From: Arthrobacter sp. ov407
Lineage (GTDB): Bacteria; Actinomycetota; Actinomycetes; Actinomycetales; Micrococcaceae
Reading direction: 5' to 3'
Assembly: GCF_900102895.1 (NCBI RefSeq)
Contig: NZ_FNGD01000007.1
Span: 1 to 64,000 of the forward strand
DNA length: 64,000 nucleotides
Shown piece by piece: positions 29,498-38,289 of the stretch (position 1 is its first letter; the number at the start of each line of letters is the position of its first letter). The position numbers and the translations under genes are program-made. The notes under the pieces are model-generated. The model did no database searches, was not told where the DNA came from, and saw only the letters and a list, made by a program, of their open reading frames with translations.

Positions 29498-31531
29498 GTG
29501 TCCGCCTCACGTACAGAACGCCTGCTGAACCTGCTCATCGCCCTACTCAACACCAAGTACGGCCTGCGCCGCGGTGATTTGCGCGAAAAGGTCTACCACG
29601 ACACCACGAGCAGCGACGTCGCCTTCGGCCGCATGTTTGAGCGCGACAAAGGCGAGTTGCGCCAGATTGGCTTCGACGTCGAAACCGTGACGGACACGGG
29701 CTGGGGGTCCGACGACCCTGCAACCACCCGCTACCGGATCGGCAAGGAATCGAACCGGCTGCCCGACGTCAGCCTCACCCCCGAAGAGTGCACCGTCCTC
29801 ATCCTCGCAGCGCAGCTCTGGGAGCACGCCGCCCTCGGCTCCGCCGCCGTGGACGCGGTCCGCAAGCTGCAGGCCGCCGGCGGCCTCGTCGAGGCCGAAC
29901 TCCCCACCGGCGTCCAGCCGCGCATCCGACCCGCCGGCCAGGCCTTCGAAGACCTGGTGGCCGCCATGCACGCCCAACACCCCGTCAGGTTCAGCTACCT
30001 CGCCGGCAGCACGGGCCAGGAGCAGGAACGATCGGTGGAGCCCTGGGGCCTGGGCAGCCGCTTCGGCCAGTGGTACCTCGTGGGCCACGACCGGGGCCGG
30101 GGGGACAAGCGGTTCTTCCGGCTGTCCCGCCTGACGTCCGCCGTGACCGTGCTGGAGAAGGAAAGCTTCACGCCTCCCGCCGGGTTCAATGTCCGCGCCG
30201 AACTGGCGGCCCTGGCCGAGCTGCCGGTCCAGAGCGCCGTCGTCGACGTCGAGCACGGACGGCTCCTGGGGCTCCGCAAACGCGCCCATACGGTTCCTGA
30301 CTCGGCTCTGGAAACTGGCCCTCTGGAAGGAGGCGTGCGGCGGCCCGCGGCCGGCACGGACCGGCTCATGGTGCCCTTCCGCGATGCAGAGACGCTGGGC
30401 GAGGAGCTGGCCTCCTACGGTCCCCGGGTCACCGTGATTTCGCCTCCCGAACTCGCCGGCGCTGTCCGCCGCCGCCTCACCGCCGCCGCGGCCTTCGCCG
30501 CCAGGCCCGTTCCGGAGGTGGCCTTCCCCGAAGCCGGACCCGCCGGCCGGACCCGCAAACGCACCTCGGAGGACCAGCTCAAGCGGATGCTGCAGCTCGT
30601 CCCCTTCCTTGTCCACCACCAGGGACTGCATATCAGCGAGGTCGCCGCCAGGTTTGGGATCACCCGGAAGGCGCTCGAGGACGACCTGCGGATCCTGATC
30701 TGCTCGGGCCTGCCGGAAGGCTACCCCGACGATCTGCTGGACATCCAGTGGGACGATGACCACGTTTTCATCACCCAGGCCCTGGACCTGACCCGCCCCG
30801 TGCGGTTCACCGTGGACGAGGCCTGCGCCCTCCTGACCGGCCTGGAGACCCTCAACGGCCTGCCCGAGCTCGCCGAAGGCGGCGCACTCGAATCGGTGAC
30901 CCTCAAACTCATGGCCGCGGCGGGGGAGGAGGGGGTGAAGGCGGCCGCGCTCTCCGGCCCCGAGGTGGCCCCCGGCAACTCGGCCACCCTCGAAACCGCC
31001 CGTGCGGCGATCAGGTCCGGGGCGCAGCTGCACTTGAGGTACTTCTCGCCGCAGCGGGACGCAGTCTCCGAACGCGATGTGGACCCCTTGCGGCTCTATT
31101 CGCTGGACAACACGTGGTACCTCGAGGCGTACTGCCACTCCGCCAAGGGCCTGCGCAACTTCCGGCTGGACAGGATCGAAGCCCTTGAGCCCAACGGCCG
31201 GCCGGCGGCAGCGACGGCGAAACCGGCGGACAGCTTTCCGGTGAAACTGTTCACCCCGAACGACGACGACACGGTGGTGGTGGTCGAACTTGCGCCCCGG
31301 GGGACTGGCCTCGCTGACGACTACTACGCCGAGCGGACCGCGGCCCTGCCCGGCGGCGGCATGCTCGCCGAAATCCGGTTCGGCAGCACGGACTGGCTCC
31401 CGATGTTCGTAGCCCAGCACGGCGGGATGGTGCGGATCCTGGAACCAGACGCCCTCGCGGACGCGTCGCGGGAATGGCTCGCCGCGGCCCTGACGCAATA
31501 CGAGGACCCGTCGGATCGCCCGATAGACTGA
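29498..31531 (+). CDS. pafBC: PafBC fused WYL-domain transcription regulator
   Basis: A 677-residue natural fusion of PafB and PafC. Each half has an HTH (N-terminal RTERLLNLLIALLNTKYGLRRGDLR; second HTH with VAARFGITRKALEDDLRIL, about residues 382-400), a WYL domain (first near FSYLAGSTGQEQERSVEPWGL, second near LRYFSPQRDAVSERDVDPLRLY) and a C-terminal WCX extension. In mycobacteria PafB and PafC are separate genes and form the activator of the LexA-independent DNA damage response; WYL domains are thought to bind single-stranded nucleic acid. In Arthrobacter the fusion is known. The GTG at 29498 is used. It closes the proteasome locus. Confidence 0.94.
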   Translation: MSASRTERLLNLLIALLNTKYGLRRGDLREKVYHDTTSSDVAFGRMFERDKGELRQIGFDVETVTDTGWGSDDPATTRYRIGKESNRLPDVSLTPEECTVLILAAQLWEHAALGSAAVDAVRKLQAAGGLVEAELPTGVQPRIRPAGQAFEDLVAAMHAQHPVRFSYLAGSTGQEQERSVEPWGLGSRFGQWYLVGHDRGRGDKRFFRLSRLTSAVTVLEKESFTPPAGFNVRAELAALAELPVQSAVVDVEHGRLLGLRKRAHTVPDSALETGPLEGGVRRPAAGTDRLMVPFRDAETLGEELASYGPRVTVISPPELAGAVRRRLTAAAAFAARPVPEVAFPEAGPAGRTRKRTSEDQLKRMLQLVPFLVHHQGLHISEVAARFGITRKALEDDLRILICSGLPEGYPDDLLDIQWDDDHVFITQALDLTRPVRFTVDEACALLTGLETLNGLPELAEGGALESVTLKLMAAAGEEGVKAAALSGPEVAPGNSATLETARAAIRSGAQLHLRYFSPQRDAVSERDVDPLRLYSLDNTWYLEAYCHSAKGLRNFRLDRIEALEPNGRPAAATAKPADSFPVKLFTPNDDDTVVVVELAPRGTGLADDYYAERTAALPGGGMLAEIRFGSTDWLPMFVAQHGGMVRILEPDALADASREWLAAALTQYEDPSDRPID

Positions 31532-31536
31532 TCTGC

Positions 31537-31920
31537 ATGCCTTGGTGGTCCTGGATCCTTATTTGGATAGCGCTCGTCTCGCTTTCGCTGCTGTTCTTCG
31601 GTGTGCTCGGCCTGCGGTTATACCGGCAAGCCATGACCACGCTCGAGGAATTAGGGGAAGCCGCCGATCGGTTTTCCCGCGTGCCCTCGCCTTCTGCCCC
31701 CGAGGCAGCGCCCGCAACGGCTAACGCCGGTGCCCCGGACAGCACGGACGCGGGCCCTCGGCCGGTACCCGGCGACGCCGTTTTTGCCTCGCCTGCCCGG
31801 ATGCGACATGATTACCACGCATCCAAGTTCGCACGGCAGAATGCCCGCCGGCTGCGCCGCATCCAACGCAAGAAGGAGCGCGGGCAACCCCAGGCGCTGC
31901 GCGACATCGAAACGGGTTAG
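31537..31920 (+). CDS. Small single-pass membrane protein of unknown function
   Basis: A 127-residue protein with one N-terminal membrane helix (residues about 5-28, WSWILIWIALVSLSLLFFG), then an acidic Pro/Ala-rich linker and a very basic end (RQNARRLRRIQRKKER). It is conserved between pafBC and tatA in Micrococcaceae as far as I recall. TAGACT ends seven bases before the ATG, suggesting leaderless transcription although pafBC ends only 5 bp upstream. No function can be assigned. Confidence 0.8.
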   Translation: MPWWSWILIWIALVSLSLLFFGVLGLRLYRQAMTTLEELGEAADRFSRVPSPSAPEAAPATANAGAPDSTDAGPRPVPGDAVFASPARMRHDYHASKFARQNARRLRRIQRKKERGQPQALRDIETG

Positions 31921-31955
31921 ACATAGGATGTATTCAAACGAAAGGACCTCTCCCA

Positions 31956-32225
31956 ATGAGGCTTGAAGGCTGGCATCTCATCATCATCATCGTTCTGGCA
32001 TTGGTGCTGTTCGCTGCGCCGAAACTGCCGGGCATGGCCCGCAGCCTGGGCCAGTCGATGCGCATTTTCAAGTCGGAAGTCCGGGAAATGAAGAAGGACG
32101 GCGCCTCCGAGGCCAAGGATGGCTCCGAGCCGGTCGAGGGCCGGGTCATCAACCACCCGCAGGCCGGCGCACCGGAAAGCCGCACGGGCGACGGAACAGA
32201 CGTTCCGCCGTCGACCCGCGCCTAA
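31956..32225 (+). CDS. tatA: Twin-arginine translocase subunit TatA
   Basis: An 89-residue membrane protein. A short N-terminal helix (HLIIIIVLALVLFAAPKLPG) is followed by the amphipathic helix ARSLGQSMRIFKSEVREMKKD and an acidic disordered tail. This is the pore-forming TatA layout for export of folded proteins. A polar residue early in the helix and the Phe-x-x-Pro-K-L-P hinge are present. tatC follows after 6 bp. ACGAAAGGA lies upstream of the ATG. Confidence 0.93.
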   Translation: MRLEGWHLIIIIVLALVLFAAPKLPGMARSLGQSMRIFKSEVREMKKDGASEAKDGSEPVEGRVINHPQAGAPESRTGDGTDVPPSTRA

Positions 32226-32231
32226 GACCGT

Positions 32232-33068
32232 ATGGCAGTAACCATGAGCCGTCGATCGAACCCTGAGGGGAGGATGGCGCTCCTCGACCACCTGAAAGAG
32301 CTTCGCAACCGTCTCTTTAAGGCGGCAATCGCCGTCGTCGTTGGGACGGTAGTGGGTTTCCTTGTCTACCAGCCAATGCTGGCGGCGCTGATCAAGCCCA
32401 TCCGCGACCTGAATGAGCACGAGGGCCGTCAGGCCACCCTGAACTTTGACGGCGTTGCTAGCTCGTTCGACCTCATGATCCAGGTGTCCGTGTTCCTGGG
32501 CCTGATCATCGCGAGCCCCGTCTGGCTCTACCAGCTGTGGGCCTTCATTGTGCCCGGGCTGCACAAGAAAGAACGCCGCCTGGCCCTGTCCTTCGTGGCC
32601 GCGGCCGTGCCGCTGTTCGTGGGAGGCGTCCTGCTGGCCTGGCTTGTGCTGCCCAACGCGGTGCGCGTCCTGACCGATTTCACGCCGTCGGGCGGCTCCA
32701 ACTTCATCAGCGCCCAGGTGTACCTGTCCTTTGTGCTGCGGCTGCTGCTCGCCTTCGGCATCGCCTTCCTCCTCCCGGTGGTCCTGTTCGGGCTAAACCT
32801 GGCCGGCCTCATCACGGGCAAACAGTTGGTCAAGAGCTGGCGGATCACGGTGTTCCTGGTGTGCCTGTTCGCCGCGATGGCCGCCCCGGGCGCCGATGCC
32901 ATGAGCATGTTCTACCTGGCCGGACCCATGCTGGCGCTGTTCTTCGCCGCGATCGGCCTTTGCCTGCTCAACGACCGCCGGCGCGAGCGGCTCGCCGTCA
33001 AGCGCGAGGCCGAGACTGAAGCCACCGCCGACCAGGCAACCCCCAGCTCCGAGCTGGAGAATCTCTAG
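32232..33068 (+). CDS. tatC: Twin-arginine translocase subunit TatC
   Basis: A 278-residue integral membrane protein with six helices that receives twin-arginine signal peptides. MALLDHLKELRNRLFKA is the conserved cytoplasmic N-terminus with the signal-binding Glu. The periplasmic loop carries FDLMIQVSVFLG, and SPVWLYQLWAFIVPGLHKKERR follows helix 2. Several in-frame Met codons precede MALLDHL; the first ATG at 32232 is used. tatB is not in the window, as in many actinobacteria where it lies elsewhere. Confidence 0.94.
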   Translation: MAVTMSRRSNPEGRMALLDHLKELRNRLFKAAIAVVVGTVVGFLVYQPMLAALIKPIRDLNEHEGRQATLNFDGVASSFDLMIQVSVFLGLIIASPVWLYQLWAFIVPGLHKKERRLALSFVAAAVPLFVGGVLLAWLVLPNAVRVLTDFTPSGGSNFISAQVYLSFVLRLLLAFGIAFLLPVVLFGLNLAGLITGKQLVKSWRITVFLVCLFAAMAAPGADAMSMFYLAGPMLALFFAAIGLCLLNDRRRERLAVKREAETEATADQATPSSELENL

Positions 33069-33092
33069 CCTTTCGCGCATTAGGCTGGAAGC

Positions 33093-36062
33093 ATGTCGTC
33101 ACACCCCGGGCCGGAATCACCGTCCGAACGTTACCGCGCCAGCGTCGAGCGGGCCGCCGAAGCCAAGACTTATCTGGGCGGGTTCATCAGGTCCCTCGAA
33201 TTCGAACTCGATGACTTCCAACGCGAAGCATGTCTGTCCCTGCAGGCCGGCCGGGGAGTGCTGGTGGCTGCCCCCACCGGCGCCGGGAAAACAATCGTGG
33301 GGGAGTTCGCCATCTACCTGGCCCTCCAGCGCGGGCTCAAGGCGTTCTACACCACCCCCATCAAGGCCCTGAGCAACCAGAAGTACTCCGAGCTGGCCGC
33401 CAAGTACGGCGCCGCCCAGGTGGGCCTGCTCACCGGCGATACCAGCATCAACGGCGACGCCCCCGTGGTGGTGATGACCACCGAAGTGCTCCGCAACATG
33501 CTCTACGCCGATTCGGACACCCTGGATGACCTCGGCTTCGTGGTCATGGACGAGGTCCACTACTTGGCTGACCGTTTCCGCGGCGCGGTGTGGGAGGAAG
33601 TCATCATCCACCTTCCCAGCGAGGTCCAGGTGGCGTCGCTGAGTGCCACGGTGTCCAACGCCGAGGAGTTCGGCGCGTGGCTCGACACGGTCCGCGGACA
33701 GACCGACGTGATCGTCTCCGAACACCGCCCGGTGCCCCTGTGGCAGCACGTCATGGTGGGCCGGAAGATCGTGGACCTGTTTGCCGGCAACACCACCTTT
33801 GACGAGATCGCGCTGCCCGGTGGGGCAACTGCCAGTGAGGCAGCTGCCGGCGAAACAGCCGCCGGCCATGCCGCAGCAAGCACAGAGGTTGCCGGCAAGG
33901 CAGCCCCCGCCGATGGCTCGGCGGCCGACGTCACGGCAGAACTGCCCGGGCGGGCCGGCTTCGAGGTCAACCCGGAACTGCTGTCCATGGCACGGGCCGA
34001 GAGCCAGATGAATTTCCGTGGCCGCTTCGGCCATGGCGGCCGGAACCAGCGCCGAAACCAGCGCAGTCAGCGGGACGAACCGCAAAGCGCCCAGCGCAGC
34101 CCGGTGCGGAAGGCCAGCCGGCCGCAGGTTATCGCCAGCCTGGACCGGCAGGACCTCCTGCCGGCCATCACGTTCATCTTCTCGAGGGCCGGCTGCGATG
34201 CCGCCGTGGCCCAGTGCGTCGCAGCCGGACTCTGGCTGACCACAGAGCGCGAACAACAGATCATCGCCCAGCGCGTCGACGAGGCCGCCCAGGACATTCC
34301 CTCGGACGACCTCGATGTGCTCGGCTTCTGGAGCTGGCGGGACGGCCTGCTCCGCGGACTCGCCGCGCACCACGCCGGCATGCTGCCGACCTTCAAGGAG
34401 GTTGTGGAGAAGCTGTTCGTCAACGGGCTGGTCAAGGCCGTCTTCGCCACCGAAACGCTCGCCCTCGGCGTCAATATGCCGGCCCGCTGCGTCGTGCTGG
34501 AAAAACTGGACAAGTTCAACGGCGAGGCCCACGTCAACATCACGGCGGGGGAGTACACCCAGCTGACGGGCCGCGCCGGACGCCGCGGCATCGACGTCGA
34601 GGGCCACGCCGTCGTCCTGTGGCAGCCCGGCACGGATCCCGCGGCCGTCGCCGGCCTCGCCTCACGGCGGACCTACCCGCTGAACTCCAGTTTCCGGCCC
34701 ACATACAACATGTCGATCAACCTTCTGGCGCAGTTCGGCCGGTCCCGCGCCCGGGAGATCCTCGAATCATCCTTTGCCCAGTTCCAGGCGGACCGTTCCG
34801 TGGTCGGCCTTGCCCGGCAGGTCAGGAGCCGGGAGGAGTCCATCGCCGGGTTCGGCAAGGCCATGACCTGCCATCTGGGGGACTTCACCGAATACGCGCG
34901 GTTGCGGCGGGCCCTGGGCGATGCCGAGACCACCGCCTCCAGGGGCACTTCCCGGGCCAGGAAATCCCTCACCGAGGACTCCCTGAGCAGGCTGCTTCCG
35001 GGCGACGTGGTGGATGTCCCGGCCGGCAAGTCGCCGGGACTGGCGGTGGTGCTCAGCTCCGACCACGAATCTCGGGAGCCCCGCCCCGCCGTCATGACGC
35101 TGGACAACCAGCTCCGCCGGATCGGCCTGCACGACGTCGAAGGTCCGTTGTCACCGATCACGCGGATCAGGATTCCCAAGTCCTTCAACGCCAAGGTCCC
35201 CAAATCCCGCCGCGATTTGGCGTCCTCGGTGCGCAACGCCATCCGCGATAACCGGCCGCCTGCGCCCCCGCGCCGCGACGACGATTTCGGCAGGGCCTCC
35301 GCAGCGCCCAACCAGGAGAAGCGGATCGCCGAGTTGCGCCGGGAGCTCCGCGCCCACCCGTGTCACGGCTGCAGCGAACGCGAGGACCATGCCCGCTGGT
35401 CCGAACGCTGGTGGAAGCTCCGCCAGGAAACTGACGGCCTCATCCGCCAGATCCAGGGCCGGACCAACACGATCGCGAAGACGTTCGACCGCGTATGTGG
35501 CGTCCTGACCGGCTACGGCTACCTGGAAACCTCGGACACCGGTGTGCTCTCCATCAGCCCGGACGGGCAACGCCTGCGGCGGATCTACGGCGAAAAGGAC
35601 CTGCTGATTTCGCAGTCCCTGCGGATGGGGGCGTTCAACGACCTCGACGCCGTCGAGATCGCCGCCCTGGCCAGTGTGCTCGTCTACCAGGCCAAGCGCG
35701 AGGACCGCGGCCTGCGGCCTAAAATGCCGAGCGTGTCCCTGGAATCCGCGGTGGACACCGTGGTCCGCGAATGGTCCGCACTGGAGGACGTGGAGGAGGC
35801 CAACAAGCTCCCTCTCACCGGCGAGCCTGAACTCGGCCTCGTCTGGCCGATCTTCAAATGGGCCAAGGGTCGGCACCTCCAGGAAGTGCTGAGCGGCACC
35901 GACCTGGCTGCGGGTGACTTTGTCCGCTGGGTCAAACAGGTGATTGACCTCCTGGACCAGCTGGCCGACATCCCGAACCTCGATCCCCGGATTGCGCGGC
36001 TGTGCGAGGAGGCCATCAAGCTCATCAAACGCGGCGTCGTCGCCTATTCCTCCGTCGCGTAG
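33093..36062 (+). CDS. helY: Ski2/Mtr4-like DEAD/DEAH-box RNA helicase (HelY-type)
   Basis: A 989-residue superfamily 2 helicase. Walker A is APTGAGKT, Walker B is DEVHYLADR, motif III is SLSATVSN, and motif VI is QLTGRAGRRG. An Ala/Glu-rich linker and an Arg/Asn-rich stretch (about residues 245-345) interrupt the core and look low-complexity. The C-terminal DSHCT domain begins near LNDLDAVEIAALAS. Eukaryotic relatives feed RNA to the exosome; the bacterial role is probably RNA turnover. TAGGCT ends six bases before the ATG, a leaderless layout. Confidence 0.9.
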   Translation: MSSHPGPESPSERYRASVERAAEAKTYLGGFIRSLEFELDDFQREACLSLQAGRGVLVAAPTGAGKTIVGEFAIYLALQRGLKAFYTTPIKALSNQKYSELAAKYGAAQVGLLTGDTSINGDAPVVVMTTEVLRNMLYADSDTLDDLGFVVMDEVHYLADRFRGAVWEEVIIHLPSEVQVASLSATVSNAEEFGAWLDTVRGQTDVIVSEHRPVPLWQHVMVGRKIVDLFAGNTTFDEIALPGGATASEAAAGETAAGHAAASTEVAGKAAPADGSAADVTAELPGRAGFEVNPELLSMARAESQMNFRGRFGHGGRNQRRNQRSQRDEPQSAQRSPVRKASRPQVIASLDRQDLLPAITFIFSRAGCDAAVAQCVAAGLWLTTEREQQIIAQRVDEAAQDIPSDDLDVLGFWSWRDGLLRGLAAHHAGMLPTFKEVVEKLFVNGLVKAVFATETLALGVNMPARCVVLEKLDKFNGEAHVNITAGEYTQLTGRAGRRGIDVEGHAVVLWQPGTDPAAVAGLASRRTYPLNSSFRPTYNMSINLLAQFGRSRAREILESSFAQFQADRSVVGLARQVRSREESIAGFGKAMTCHLGDFTEYARLRRALGDAETTASRGTSRARKSLTEDSLSRLLPGDVVDVPAGKSPGLAVVLSSDHESREPRPAVMTLDNQLRRIGLHDVEGPLSPITRIRIPKSFNAKVPKSRRDLASSVRNAIRDNRPPAPPRRDDDFGRASAAPNQEKRIAELRRELRAHPCHGCSEREDHARWSERWWKLRQETDGLIRQIQGRTNTIAKTFDRVCGVLTGYGYLETSDTGVLSISPDGQRLRRIYGEKDLLISQSLRMGAFNDLDAVEIAALASVLVYQAKREDRGLRPKMPSVSLESAVDTVVREWSALEDVEEANKLPLTGEPELGLVWPIFKWAKGRHLQEVLSGTDLAAGDFVRWVKQVIDLLDQLADIPNLDPRIARLCEEAIKLIKRGVVAYSSVA

Positions 36063-36156
36063 GGCTGCGGGCCGTCCCGGCCCGCTCTCAAGCCTTCCAA
36101 GACTTTCGAACCCGCCGGCGCTGGGCCGGCCACCAGTTACAAGGAGTTCCCGCCCC

Positions 36157-37839
36157 ATGACCGATTCGCCGGCCGCCCCCGCCTCCCGCAAAGTCACGCT
36201 GTACCGCAACGGCTCCGTCTACACTGCCGCCGACCCCTTTGCGACCGCGATGCTGGTCGACGGCGACACTGTCGCCTGGGTCGGTTCCGAGCAGGCCGCT
36301 ACTTCCATCGCGGACTCCTCCATGGAGGTGATCGATCTGCAGGGCGCGCTCCTGGCCCCCGGCTTCGTCGACTCCCACGTCCACCTGACGGAAACAGGAA
36401 TCGCCCTGGATGGGCTCCAGCTGACCGGCGTACGCTCGGCCACTGAACTGCTCGACGCCGTCGCCGCCTTCTGCCTCTCCGCCTCCGGCGCGGGAGGCCC
36501 CGTCCTGGGGCACGGCTGGGACGAGAGCACATGGGCCGATCCCACCCTGCCCACCCGGGACGAAATCGAACGCGCGGCCGGCGGCCGCCAGGTCTATCTG
36601 TCCCGCGTGGATGTCCACTCTGCCCTGGTATCCAGCTCCCTGGCCGCGTCGGCCGGTCTGGACAGGCTGGACGGGCTCGACGGCGACGCCGCCGGCAGCC
36701 AGGTCAAACGCGGGGCACACACCGCGGCCCGCCTGGCGGCCCGCCAGCTGCCGGCCGACACCCTTCGCACCTACCAGCGGCGTGCCCTCGCCGAGGCGGC
36801 CGCCAACGGTTATGTGGCTCTCGCGGAAATGGCGGCACCGCACATCGGGAGTATCGAGGACCTGCAGCTCGCGACGGCCTGGAACGGCACCGCCGGCGCC
36901 GTGAACGGCGCGGCGGTCCCTGAGATCCTGCCGTACTGGGGCGAACTGGCCACATCGCAGGAACATGCCGAGTCCATCCTTGACGGCCTGGGCGTGTCCG
37001 TCCTCGGCCTGGCCGGGGACCTGAACATTGACGGCTCGATCGGCTCACGGACCGCCTCCCTCCGCGCGGATTACGCCGACGCACCAGGAGAACGCGGCAA
37101 CCTGTACCTCTCCGTGGCCGAGGCAGCCGCCCACCTCGCGGCGTGCTCGCTGCTGGGGATCCAGGCAGGTTTCCACGTGATCGGCGACGCCGGGCTGGAC
37201 GCGGCCCTCGACGCCCTCGACCTCGCCGCGGCCGAAGTGGGGGAGCAGCGCGTCCGCGCCGCGGGGCACCGATTCGAGCACGTCGAGCTCGCGGATCCCG
37301 CGGCCATCAGCCGGCTGGCACGCTATTCGGTCACCGTAAGCGCGCAGCCGGTCTTCGATGCCCTGTGGGGTGGCGCGGACAGCCTGTACCAGCAGCGCCT
37401 CGGCTCCCGCCGGCTGGGGATGAACGCCTTTGGAAGCTTCTACGCGGCCGGTGTGCCGATCTGCTTCGGCAGCGACAGCCCGGTGACGCCGCTGCGGCCG
37501 TGGTCCAGCGTGCGCGCATGCCTGCAGCACACCAACCCTGCGGAACAGATCTCCGCCCGCGCCGCGTTCCTGGGCCACACGCGGGCTGGCTGGCGGGCCG
37601 CCCGCTACCCCAACCCCATGGCCGGGCAGCTGGTGCCCGGGGCACCGGCCAGCTTCGCGGTCTGGGAAGTCGAGGAACTCATGGTCCAGGTTGCAGACGG
37701 CCGGGTGCAGTCCTGGAGCACCGACCCGCGCGCCCGCACACCGCTCCTGCCGGCGCTGGACACCGGCAGCGATCCTGCCTGCCTCCTGACGGTACGGGAC
37801 GGCCAGGAACTCTATGCCAGTGGAGCCCTCGGCGGCTGA
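36157..37839 (+). CDS. Amidohydrolase family protein (YtcJ-like)
   Basis: A 560-residue metal-dependent hydrolase. The N-terminal beta strand region carries NGSVYTAADPFATAMLVDGD. GFVDSHVHL is the HxH metal motif. HVIGDAG and the HRFEHVELAD stretch supply further His ligands, and FGSDSPVTPL provides the catalytic Asp. It belongs to the amidohydrolase-3/YtcJ group, whose substrates are mostly unknown N-acyl or cyclic amides. AAGGAG lies ten bases before the ATG. It is not tightly linked to its neighbours. Confidence 0.87.
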   Translation: MTDSPAAPASRKVTLYRNGSVYTAADPFATAMLVDGDTVAWVGSEQAATSIADSSMEVIDLQGALLAPGFVDSHVHLTETGIALDGLQLTGVRSATELLDAVAAFCLSASGAGGPVLGHGWDESTWADPTLPTRDEIERAAGGRQVYLSRVDVHSALVSSSLAASAGLDRLDGLDGDAAGSQVKRGAHTAARLAARQLPADTLRTYQRRALAEAAANGYVALAEMAAPHIGSIEDLQLATAWNGTAGAVNGAAVPEILPYWGELATSQEHAESILDGLGVSVLGLAGDLNIDGSIGSRTASLRADYADAPGERGNLYLSVAEAAAHLAACSLLGIQAGFHVIGDAGLDAALDALDLAAAEVGEQRVRAAGHRFEHVELADPAAISRLARYSVTVSAQPVFDALWGGADSLYQQRLGSRRLGMNAFGSFYAAGVPICFGSDSPVTPLRPWSSVRACLQHTNPAEQISARAAFLGHTRAGWRAARYPNPMAGQLVPGAPASFAVWEVEELMVQVADGRVQSWSTDPRARTPLLPALDTGSDPACLLTVRDGQELYASGALGG

Positions 37840-38289
37840 ATCCTTGCCGCGTGATTATGGGCCCGTCATCCGGCGGGCGGGGTCGAAACATTCACGTGCG
37901 TGACCCTGCCCTGAACTGGAACGATGGGCATAACGGCAGGTCACGGCTCGGTTGACAGATCGGTCCGCCCCCGTAGCATTGAGGGTCACCGGAGGGTTGC
38001 GTACGGCGCAGGCTCCGGCAGTCCCCGGTCCATCCCAGGTTGCCGCACCCGCGGGAGCATTACTGGTTATGACCACGGGCACCCCCAGGGGTGGGTCCAC
38101 TTCGCAGCAGAAAACGGTTCCGGCGCCGCAATTCGAGGCCAGCCGGAACTGGCCCGAAGCGGGTGGACCTGCCTTGGGGATCATACGGCCCCGTCACGCG
38201 CGCGCAACTCCCTATAATGGGAAGTTGCGCCTGAATGTCCAGAACGACTTTCGGCGCACCGACCGCTCCCTTCAAGGAAAGGCCTCGCT
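37840..38289 (+). other. 450-bp promoter/leader region before ppm1
   Basis: No convincing gene is visible. A sigma70-like promoter TTGACA-N16-TAGCAT lies at 37952-37979 in the plus direction. A second -10 box, TATAAT, is embedded in a palindrome at 38202-38230. AAGGAAAGG stands before the ppm1 GTG. Transcripts from the first promoter would carry a leader of about 300 nt. Confidence 0.5.
38202..38230 (+). promoter_or_regulatory. Palindrome enclosing a consensus TATAAT box
   Basis: GCGCAACT (38202-38209) is an inverted repeat of AGTTGCGC (38223-38230). CCC (38210-38212) also pairs with GGG (38219-38221), leaving one bulged A. The six bases between the arms are exactly TATAAT (38213-38218). No good -35 is visible 16-18 bp upstream. 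The layout suggests an operator centred on the -10 box of the ppm1 promoter. Confidence 0.6.

Noticed and set aside
29543..31498. A 651-codon frame antisense to pafBC
   Set aside because: PafBC is recognised on the plus strand with full domain structure; the antisense frame has no motifs or ribosome site.
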